44,727 nucleotides of DNA. Origin: Candidatus Peribacteria bacterium (GTDB lineage: Bacteria; Patescibacteria; JAEDAM01; Absconditabacterales; Absconditicoccaceae). A program made the position numbers and the translations under genes. Below the pieces are notes generated by a model. That model did not search any database. It was not told where the DNA came from and saw only the letters and a list, made by a program, of their open reading frames with translations. Location: the NCBI GenBank assembly GCA_031280545.1, contig JAITGP010000026.1:1-44727 (forward strand). The letters run 5' to 3'. Shown piece by piece: positions 24,968 through 32,986 of this stretch; positions within the stretch are counted from its first letter, which is position 1; each line of letters begins with the position of its first letter.

Positions 24968-27403
24968 ATGAAAAACCCTTTATATTCCGCAGTGCATCAC
25001 GCTACCACCAAAATGAATCAACGAAATGAAACCCTCAATGGTGAGAGTCCTGCATTTTTAGAATATAAAGAAAATGGACGTCCTGCTAAACTAGAAACTC
25101 TAGAGATAAATGCTGATCATTGTCATAGCTTTATCGGGAAAATGAAATATCAAGGGGAATCAATTTACTCCGAGAAAGTGCTGACCACTCTGCTTCAATT
25201 CTTTTTCGATCATACCTCCAAAGGCGAAAAAATCGTGATTGAGCTCGCCAATAAAGTAAGTGAACTGGTAAACGGAGAGGAAAGTATGCAAGGATATATG
25301 GATTTCGATACCCAAAAGGGAGAACTTAAAAGGATAGCAAAAAAGCTGAATAAAAAAAGATGGAAAGACCTCGAAATTCAGGACATCTCCGACAATAATG
25401 TTCAGCTTTTTTCTCTTCTATCTGAAAAAGGCATCCAAGGATTGGCTACTGACACGCTTCCCCCTTTAAATGCGGAAATAGATAGTCTCGGGGTTGCCCA
25501 GCATTTATACGCTATCACCCAACAGGATCCTGCCTATCTCGCAGAATTTAAAAAGCTGAAACCTCATGCTCTAGAAGATATTTCAAGAAATGTAGATTAT
25601 TACTCATTGGTCGAGCTTTCTATCCGTATCAATGCACTGCTTCACGGAGTAGACGTACAGGGAGGAGTAAAAAGGCAGGAAAAGTACGATAAATTTCTCC
25701 TTCAGCACCTCTCCTACAATCCAAAACATGAGCAATTCCCAGCCCTCCAAGAGTTCCAAAAATTCTGTGAACAACAACTTCAAGGCACTTCTTTCAAGGC
25801 ACTCTATTTCGATACAGGTAAAAGTGAAAAATATATGGATAAAATCTGAGCAAAACAAGGCATAATTACCGATACTTTGCATATTTTGTATCTTGTCTTA
25901 GCACTAGGAGTAGGAGCAGGACTGTATGCTGGGGCTTCTCATTATCGAAAACAGAAAGAGGATCAACGCAATTATAGAAAAATCATCAGAACAGATTTTA
26001 CCTTTACTCCTATCCCACAGCACAGTGATATGGGAAATTGATGGATTGGCGGTGAATTCGGAGAAAGTTTAGAATACAAACTCGATAGGATAGAGAGATA
26101 TGTCGATGATATGTATCAGAGGTTTTTACTTCGTTATGGAGATAAAGGAAATTTTAGTGAAATCGAATTTAAAACAGAACTTTTAGAGGCGTTAAAAACT
26201 CAGAATGCTTTGGATAAATTAGGAGTAGATCCTTATTCTGGATTGGCAAAAATGTATGGAACGAGAAGTGGAAATAGTTATGCTTATCTAGACGAAATTC
26301 TAGATGATTATATCCAGGAACATCAAGGGAGACTTAGTGTCCATGAAATACCCTTATTTCCTTATAAAAAATTCGATAAATATGAGCAGGAATTTACCAA
26401 TACCTTACTTAGTGATAAAGAGATTATCTTGAGATGACCCTATAAAAAACAGTTTGGTGGGACGAAAACTTATCATGGTAATATCCTAAAAAAGATGGAG
26501 ACGGTCCCCTCTAGTCAAAATACAAATTTTAAATTATCAGATGGCTTTCTCTCTGAGTTGGGCGACTTTCTGAAAAAGGGAGAGTATTATGAGGATCTCG
26601 GAATGGTAAAATTCTTTAGATATACTGATCAAAATACTGGAGAAACCTCTATTGTGGCAGGATGGATTGTTTCTAATAGTGCTAATGATGCAGAAGTCAC
26701 CCTCTCTACTGCCTATGCCAAAGAATGTATCATGGATCTTTTTAAACAGAGATATCCTATTTTTAACCAGCTGATTCGTCAATATCAGACTCGTTATATG
26801 GATGAGTGGGATACTCACGCTGGTATCACAGGACGTACTCGTTTGGACTGGTGAAAAGAAGGAAATCAGATTCAAGAACTTCTTCTAAAATTTATCCTCT
26901 CACAAAAAGACTATAAACTTACTCTCCTTAATAGACCCCATATTCCTCTCTACGAGCTCAATGAGCTGATTGATCAATTTGTAATCGAAAATGCAGATAT
27001 GGATAAACTTGCGGGACCTCGAGATCCAAAGATTCAGAGCTGTTTTGAATTAGCTCCTAGTAGAGTTTTACAAAAAAGCGAGTCTGCTATGAGACATACC
27101 TTGGACATTACTTTTCCTACCGAAGAAGAGACCTATGTATTTGGTACAGATTTAGAGGAAAGGCGTAATGAAAAATATCAAGCATCAGATGGAAAAATCT
27201 ATCATGTCGGAGTAAAGAAAAATAAAAAAGGTACAGAATTTTTTTATGCTACCGATGAGGCAAATGGCGATTCTGGATGTTATCTTCTCTCCACAGGACA
27301 AAAAGTCGCCAAAGACTATTTTGCTCAAAAAGAAAAATTCCTAACAGCCAAGGAAATACGAGATGAATCACAAAGTGCGAAACAAATTCCTCGGCAATGG
27401 TAA
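24968..27403 (+). CDS. large hypothetical protein with a central membrane segment (811 aa)
   Basis: The frame is continuous across TGA 25847, 26039, 26435 and 26852, all read as Gly. The first 290 residues are charged and helical, with no signal peptide. One clear TM segment (about residues 304-322, 'LYLVLALGVGAGLYAGA') follows, and then about 490 residues rich in charged and aromatic residues, including 'GGEFGESLEYKLDRIERYVDDMY' in short blocks and 'RFYATDEANGD'-like strands near the end. I do not recognise any domain. A single internal TM suggests two folded parts on opposite sides of the membrane. Start is set by the GAGG just before ATG 24968. Confidence 0.65.
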
Positions 27404-27482
27404 GAAAAATTCTCTAATTTTCTCTTGATTTTCCATCCCAATTTTATACACTCTAGCCACTTATGGGTAGAAATGACGTTGT

Positions 27483-27556
27483 GCGGATATGATGTAGTTG
27501 GTGTAGCATAGCAGACTTCAGCTCTGCTCGTACGGGTTCAAGTCCCGTTATCCGCT
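27483..27556 (+). tRNA. tRNA-Gly with anticodon UCA (decodes UGA)
   Basis: A full cloverleaf folds over 74 bases. The acceptor stem GCGGATA/TATCCGC has discriminator T; the D stem ATGT/GCAT has a GG-containing loop; the anticodon stem GCAGA/TCTGC has loop CTTCAGC; the T stem ACGGG/CCCGT has loop TTCAAGT. The anticodon is TCA at 27518-27520, which pairs with UGA. G1-C72, C2-G71 and U73 are glycine identity elements in bacteria, which argues for charging with Gly rather than Trp or selenocysteine. CCA is not encoded. This gene explains the sense use of TGA throughout the window. Confidence 0.93.
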
Positions 27557-27596
27557 ATGTATTCTTGGGTATCTCTTTACTCCTTACTGGTGGATA

Positions 27597-27836
27597 ATGA
27601 AACAGTTTTTCCTCTGATTCCTATTTATGGCAGTGGGTGGTGCTCTGATGTATCGATCCTATCCGATTATGGAAATGTTTGGGAAAAGCACTTGGGCTGA
27701 ACAAAACCTCTGAGGGACCAGAAATCTGATTTATCTCGGTGGATTTGCATTGATTATTGTAGGTGGATTGATAATGTTTGGGATGGTGCAAATGTCCAAT
27801 CCAACAGATTCACTTCCAGAGTTAAGTACGGTGTAA
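27597..27836 (+). CDS. small two-pass membrane protein
   Basis: This 79-residue protein is visible only when TGA is Gly (27615 and a second near residue 39). It has two hydrophobic segments (about residues 3-18 and 46-66) separated by a short polar loop with 'FGKSTWAEQNLGG'. Such small proteins are frequent in CPR genomes; the role is unknown. It lies between tRNA genes and its TAA ends two bases before tRNA-Tyr, so it is probably on the same transcript. Confidence 0.65.
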
Positions 27837-27837
27837 T

Positions 27838-27920
27838 GGGGAGATGGCAGAGCGGTCAATTGCAACTGACTGTAAATCAGTCGCCTCACGGCTACGTAGG
27901 TTCAAATCCTACTCTCCCCA
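27838..27920 (+). tRNA. tRNA-Tyr (anticodon GUA)
   Basis: Acceptor GGGGAGA/TCTCCCC with discriminator A; anticodon stem ACTGA/TCAGT with loop CTGTAAA (anticodon GTA); a long variable arm as expected for bacterial class II tRNA-Tyr; T loop TTCAAAT. Confidence 0.95.
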
Positions 27921-27940
27921 GTTTAAAATGTTTATGTTAA

Positions 27941-28013
27941 GGGCTCTTAGCTCATTTGGTAGAGCACCTGCTTTGCACGCAGGGGGTGAGGGGTTCGAAT
28001 CCCCTAGAGTCCA
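27941..28013 (+). tRNA. tRNA-Ala (anticodon UGC)
   Basis: Acceptor GGGCTCT/AGAGTCC includes the G3-U70 pair that defines alanine tRNA; anticodon stem CCTGC/GCAGG with loop TTTGCAC (anticodon TGC); T loop TTCGAAT; discriminator A. Confidence 0.96.
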
Positions 28014-28047
28014 GATTATCTATCTTCTTAAAAGAATAAGGTGATAC

Positions 28048-28281
28048 GTGTATATTCCTCTCTTAAATAATGGACAGTACTATGTAGGTAGTACGGATAA
28101 TATTGAAAGGAGATTTGCACAGCATTCCTCAGGGAAAGTAATCGCTACAAAAGGAAAACTTCCAGCGGAATTATTACACACAAGGGAATATCCAACACTT
28201 ACAGATGCGAGAAAGATGGAATATTATAGCAAAAGAATGAAAAGTAGAAAATATATTGAAGAATTTATGATTTCTTCTTAA
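28048..28281 (+). CDS. GIY-YIG domain protein (UPF0213-like)
   Basis: This 77-residue protein is a minimal GIY-YIG nuclease-fold domain: the GIY part is Val-Tyr-Ile at the very start, the YIG part is YVG in 'QYYVGSTDNIERRFAQH', with the catalytic-type Arg and His, and a later 'EYYSKRMKS' helix with Glu. The start is taken as GTG at 28048 behind AGGTGA; no in-frame ATG is near, and upstream codons run toward the tRNA. Stand-alone proteins of this size are common and their biological role is mostly unknown. Confidence 0.75.
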   Translation: MYIPLLNNGQYYVGSTDNIERRFAQHSSGKVIATKGKLPAELLHTREYPTLTDARKMEYYSKRMKSRKYIEEFMISS

Positions 28282-28353
28282 AGTTCAGTAGATTTTCGTT
28301 GAGAGATCAGCGGAATTTTTTTTACCAGATTTTACCTCTTGTCTTCTTTACTC

Positions 28354-28806
28354 ATGAAAGGAAACTCCTTCGAAATCAAAATCGCTGATCTGCTCAACCA
28401 TCTCGGGAATGACATTCTCGAATTTTCAGAAGTCCAGACTTCTCTCTTACCAAATCTGACGAAAGAGGGCTTGAAAGGAACACTCTACTTATATTCTGTG
28501 GATGGAAAAAGTGTGCTCGTTCGCATGGAAAATCTTGAAGGAGCATTGAATGAAGTATGTGAAAGTTGTGAAAAAGAATTTATTCGCGAAGTAATTGTTC
28601 CAGAATATACTGCTAAATTTACTCTTGACCCTTCCGAAGAGCAAGATTCTGACGAAGAATCTGTATTGCCGATTGATAAAAAAAACGCTACCATCAATAT
28701 CGAAGAACTGTTGTATCAAGCAGTGAAACTGCAAGAGCCGTTCGTGATAAAATGTGAAGCATGTGAAAAACTCTCAGCGGATCCCGACGAAGCCGACTTA
28801 CAATAA
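28354..28806 (+). CDS. YceD/DUF177-like protein
   Basis: This 150-residue protein matches the DUF177 pattern: an N-terminal beta-rich part with 'EGLKGTLYLYSVDGKSVLVRMENLEG', a CxxC pair (CESC) followed by an acidic segment, 'INIEELLYQAVKLQEP' and a second CxxC (CEAC). YceD is linked to 23S rRNA accumulation and normally precedes rpmF, which is absent here. ATG 28354 is preferred to the TTG five codons earlier. The last nine bases overlap the convergent gene at 28798. Confidence 0.75.
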   Translation: MKGNSFEIKIADLLNHLGNDILEFSEVQTSLLPNLTKEGLKGTLYLYSVDGKSVLVRMENLEGALNEVCESCEKEFIREVIVPEYTAKFTLDPSEEQDSDEESVLPIDKKNATINIEELLYQAVKLQEPFVIKCEACEKLSADPDEADLQ

Positions 28807-29238
28807 TCCGCCCTTATTTAATTGATCTACTTTATTGAAGTCGATTCAGCTTTTTATCTCAATTTTTTGTTTACTTTCTCTATGACGAGATTTAGCGATG
28901 ATCACGTCAATAGGAGGATTTTTTTTGAAATTGGTTTGAAATTTTGTGGTAGTGTCCAAAAAGAGATCTCTGATTTTTTTTGCTACAAATTCTACAAGAT
29001 TCATCTCAGAAACCCTGAAAAAGGTAATAAAAGCAAAAATCATCAGAATAATGACTGCGAAAATGATCCCCAATTCCTGGGCACCAGCTTTTTGAAATGT
29101 ACTAAAGGTCGCCAACGCAATAACGATTCCGATAGCCATCAGAAACATTTGGATCATGGTAATATTGAATCACAAAATGCTGATTCCAAAACCAGAAAAG
29201 AAACCTTTTTGAATATTCTGTGGGAAAATAACTTTCAT
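28798..29238 (-). CDS. PrgI-like membrane protein
   Basis: Read across TGA 29170-29172 and 28846-28848, the frame encodes 146 residues. The start 'MKVIFPQNI' resembles the VPQFI opening of PrgI-family proteins, which correspond to VirB3 of type IV secretion systems. Two TM segments follow (about 28-47 and 55-76), then 'FFRVSEMNLVEFVAKKIRDLF', also in PrgI style, and a basic tail. The assignment is by pattern only. The neighbouring minus-strand gene at 29317 is another membrane protein, but no VirB4 ATPase is in the window. Confidence 0.55.
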
Positions 29239-29316
29239 CAGCTTTTGTGTATTGGATAGTAAAGCTCTTTAAGTATAGCTTTTTTGAAAAATTATGCAAA
29301 ATTTCTCACACTTTTT

Positions 29317-29922
29317 TTATAAATCCCCAAGTCCTTCCGGCAAATGAGTAGTCTTTTTTGTAAAGTTCAACTTGATAGTAATATGACTCGAAATCAAGAG
29401 CACCACAATCCCATGAGCCAACATCCATAACGGCATAGCTTGAATAAAATCCCCCACAAACGAGAAAGTTCCACTAACATTTTGTTTGATAGTTTCCATG
29501 GTCTCAATTCCCTCTCCCATCACTGCCAAAGAAAGAGCAAAAATAAAGCTGAGCAAGGTCAGGGGAATTAATGCGATATAGTATAGCCTCTCAGTAGAGG
29601 GATTCTGAATACTAGATACTTTAATCGTACTAGAGGTATAGACCAAGACCACGAGGAGAATAAACAGCACCAAAACAAAGGTTAATTGTCCCATATTGAG
29701 AAAATGAGCTAAACTCTGGTAGCTGATTCCGAGCAGATTCGCCTCTGGCGTAGTCGCTAGTTGGTTTACTCGATAGTGGATACTTTCCCCAAAAGCGAAA
29801 CAAGTCCCTCAGATGACGTAATTCCCGATGATAAGTCTGGTCATTTTTTCTGTACCCATAATAATCGCCCAGATAAGGATAGCAATTACTCCGAGCAGGA
29901 TAGCATAGCCGATTCGTTCCAT
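29317..29922 (-). CDS. polytopic membrane protein
   Basis: This 201-residue protein starts at ATG 29920-29922 and contains one TGA-Gly (29809-29811). It has about five hydrophobic segments: about residues 4-24, 30-45, 78-95, 113-135 and 166-184. No enzymatic motif is visible. It lies 78 bases upstream of the PrgI-like gene on the same strand, so they may form an operon; a role in the same envelope complex is inference. Confidence 0.6.
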
Positions 29923-30025
29923 GATAATAAGACTACGGATGATTTAAAAATCAGATTGATTATTTCCTATGATTCTATACTATGAACTTGGTAGAGATTT
30001 GCAATTTATTTTTTTATCCCGCAGT

Positions 30026-30730
30026 ATGCCTAAAGCACAGCGTGGTTTTACTCTGATTGAAGTGATCATAGCACTTACGCTTTTTGCATTTGTTATTATC
30101 GGGATAATTACAGCAGTTAATAGAGCATACGCGTATGTTCAGCAAGCGAGACTTAATGTGATAGCAATGAATTTGACCAGAGAAGGAATGGAAATGATGT
30201 ATAATATTAGAGATACTAATTGGAAAAGATTTTCTGGGAAAAAAGATGAGTGTCGATGGAGTTTTACAAATGGTTCCACTTGTAGCGATTTTATCGATCA
30301 TAATAATGTTGGAAACTATCAGTTAACTGGGCGAACATCCACTGGGCAATTCGCTTTTAAATTAGATAGGATAAATATTGTCCCTTCTGATACTTACGAC
30401 AAGTTTTGGGACTATAAAAAAAACTCTAGTTATTCCACTGATTTAGAAATATTTAGAGTACCTTTTTCATGATTTATATATTCATGAACTATTGCTACTC
30501 CCATTGTAGATATTATGGAAAAGGAAGGAACTTTTTACAGAGTGGTAAAATTTGATGGGATATATATGAAGCAAAGTGCAGGTACTGATAATAAAATGTC
30601 TTGTTGAGGTTCTTGCTCTTCATATGTGGGGCCAAAAGAACTTCGTTTCTGCGTAAAAACCTTCTATGTCGGCGGGTCACAGCGTGGTTCTACGGAGCTT
30701 TGTGGTCTAATGACGAACTTCAAGGAATAA
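30026..30730 (+). CDS. type IV pilin-like protein (prepilin)
   Basis: This 234-residue protein has a class III signal: a short basic leader, Gly at the cleavage site and 'FTLIEVIIALTLFAFVIIGI', with Glu at position +5 of the mature protein. A prepilin peptidase would cut after Gly. The C-terminal globular part contains paired cysteines ('SCGGSCSS', 'FCVKTF', 'LCGLM'). The frame requires TGA-Gly at 30470, 30485 and 30605. The start is ATG 30026, 19 codons after the longest possible start, because the leader must be short. It is probably a minor (PilV/PilX-like) pilin used in attachment or uptake. Other pilus genes are not in the window. Confidence 0.85.
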
Positions 30731-32030
30731 AAAATCAGATTTCTCCTTTAATCTCGCGACTTAAACATCAGAGGGCAACCCCATAGACCGTGAAGAAGAG
30801 ATAGTTAACCATACTATCCTCAAAAACATGAAGTACGAATCCTATCAAAAGAAGTGCCAAGAATCCACGCTGAAGCACAACACTTTCTGGGGTAGCTAGT
30901 CCCTGCTTTTTAATCATTGCTTGCATTCCTAGTAATTGAAATATCATTAGTACCCAGAGGATTAAACCAATCGTTCCCGTATCTAGCAAAATCTCAAAAT
31001 AATAATTTTCTGGCAACATTGTCCCATTGTGATGAATCGCTGGTCATGAACTTCCCAGCCCGTAGCCCAGAGGCTGTTGGATAATTTGTGGGATGGCTCC
31101 CAATTTGCTCGTAATGTGAGCTAGGGTAGAGTCCCATTTGAGTACAGAAAGTCCCAAAAAAGCGAGTATAATAGCGATTCCTGTCCCTCGGAGCAGTTTT
31201 TTATTTCTCTTAAGGAGTGGTCGGTAAGTGAGTAGGAGCACGAAGATCCCTCCGAGAATGGCAGCCCTAGAGAGCGTCATCACTATTGCAAGGATCCAGA
31301 GAGCGATCATACCCCCTTTTATAAAAGGCAAGCCGAAGGCAGTCCCGATTGATCGGGAGGGAAGGGGGGATTTTGCTTCATTCCTCTCCCTTCTAAAAGG
31401 GGCAAGGATCACGGGGAAGAAGGCTACGAGAAAATATCCATAATTATTCGGTCCAGAAAATAGTCCCTGTCGACGAAGGGTTCCTTCCCATCCCGTCAAA
31501 TAATACAGTGGGGGCTTCTGGTCAAATTGCCGGTCATTGAGATGGAGCTCATAACCGATCCAAGAAAAAAAATCAGGTCGCAAAAGTTTGAGCCCTTGCC
31601 AGAGGAATCCTACGACTACCGTTCAAATCAGTCCTCGGAGAAGGAACTTCCAGAGCTTAGGATTTTTGAATCTCTCACGATAAAAGAATCCGATTCCACT
31701 TGATATGAGCAAAATAACTAGCCATCGAAATCCATATTTTATTCCTATTAAAATATCTCCTCGTCCCTTGTCCATCCCTAGGTAGGAAACTGCCACACTG
31801 AAAAGCAAGAGTCCTCCCAAACTGATCCAGCTTCGTTTCCAGATATTTCGATAGGACTTCCACTGTTTGATATTCACTAAAAAAAGCACCACCACAAAAA
31901 AACACCAGAGTCCTTCCCTTATCAACGAAGGCATACTTGCTGACCAGAGCTCCAATCCAAAAACCGTTCGCGTAGTAAAAACGTGATACAAAAGATTGAA
32001 AATGAGAAATCAAGAAAGAAAGCTGAGCAT
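30690..32030 (-). CDS. O-antigen ligase-like (Wzy/WaaL family) membrane protein
   Basis: The 446-residue frame is continuous across several TGA-Gly codons, among them 32010-32012, 31623-31625 and 31044-31046. It has about ten TM segments and a large extracellular loop with 'GWEGTLRRQGLFSGPNNYGYF', then 'PLGYGLGSSGP' and 'ENYYFEILLDTGTIG', the conserved C-terminal motifs of the ligase/polymerase superfamily. It would join or polymerise surface glycans. The loop also contains a GC-rich palindrome-derived stretch (31312-31402). The 3' end passes TGA 30768, 30735 and 30720 before TAG 30690-30692, overlapping the convergent pilin gene by 41 bases. A separate upstream gene (methyltransferase) ends 16 bases before its ATG 32028-32030. 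Confidence 0.85.
31312..31402 (-). repeat. GC-rich palindromic insertion within the ligase gene
   Basis: It contains a perfect TCCCGAT-TG-ATCGGGA palindrome (31343-31358), a 14-base CCTTTTATAAAAGG palindrome (31315-31328) and a related CCCTTCTAAAAGGGG (31389-31403). Composition differs sharply from the surrounding AT-rich coding sequence, and it encodes a basic Arg/Ser/Gly-rich loop. Confidence 0.5.
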
Positions 32031-32046
32031 AGATACATCAGGAAGA

Positions 32047-32811
32047 TTAAATTTTCGTAATAACGAGGAAGAGACGATACCCAGGCTGATCCTCCGTGTG
32101 AGCAGGTACTCCAAAAATTTTGTACCATCGCGTAATCATGGTCAGTACACAAAGTCCAACATATCCTCGTTTGAGCCACTTCATTTCCAAAATGATAACA
32201 TCTCTCCAAGTGAGGATATTATTATACCAAACTTTTTCTACATGATGTCCTTCCTTTTCTATCTGGGAGATTAGTTGATCAATTTCAGCTTCGCTCGGTA
32301 ATCCTTGTTCGTAATGTTCAGGCACTCGGTCATGTCTCCCCGTCTTCCAACCAGATTTTTCGCTCGCATCTAGATAGTGAAACCAAAAATCATCATGCAG
32401 TTTCGCTAGCTCCCCACAAGGAAAGCCGATAACGCAGGTGTCGCTACATACTCTGGTCGCCTCTTGGAGAGATTTGAGCCTGTCTTCACGAGGGATATGC
32501 TCTAGCATATCCGTAGAAAACACAAAATCAAAGCTGTTATTTTCTGCAGGGATCTCCAAAGCATCTCCAGAGATGAACTTCATTCCTTTTTTTCTTTTGT
32601 GCCTCAGACTTTTTTGGGTTTTATCTAGTCCAGTAAATGGAATATCATAATAATAGGAAATCCCATAGAGTCCTGATCAGATTTCTAGGATATTGTGAAA
32701 GTTCTTTTTTTTGAAATACTGGATAATGAAATGGTATCTAACATAGGTACCAGGATAGAGGGGATTGAACTTTTGGATTCGGCGATGGAATCCTTGTTTG
32801 AGTTTGTTCAT
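32047..32811 (-). CDS. SAM-dependent methyltransferase
   Basis: This 254-residue class I methyltransferase has motif I 'ILEIGSGLYGIS' (about residues 41-52), whose first Gly is TGA (32677-32679). 'TGLDKT' at the end of strand 2, 'ISGDALEIP' and motif IV/post I 'FDFVFSTDMLEHIP' match type 11 methyltransferases. A His/Trp-rich insert follows. It is upstream of the ligase gene on the same strand, suggesting it modifies a surface glycan or lipid precursor. The start is ATG 32809-32811. Confidence 0.85.
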
Positions 32812-32937
32812 AGTGAGTAAGGTAGTTATTTAGAGAGAAATTGCAATGGGAAATCGGGAAGAGAGTAGAGAAACAAATACTATACATACAAAATAAAAAA
32901 ACGGAAGTAGTATTTATAGGGAAATAGGGTGTTTTGT

Positions 32938-32966
32938 TTGTTTTATTTTTATGTTTGGAGTATAAT
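32938..32966 (+). promoter_or_regulatory. promoter of the giant-gene operon
   Basis: TTGTTT at 32938-32943, a 17-bp spacer and TATAAT at 32961-32966, 21 bases before ATG 32987. The leader would be very short. Confidence 0.55.
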
Positions 32967-32986
32967 GAGATTAAGTTTTATACTTT

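Noticed and set aside
27445..27450. TATACA as the -10 box of a promoter for the tRNA cluster
   Set aside because: Only a TTGATT at 14-bp spacing is available as a -35 box, too close for a confident call, though transcription must start nearby.
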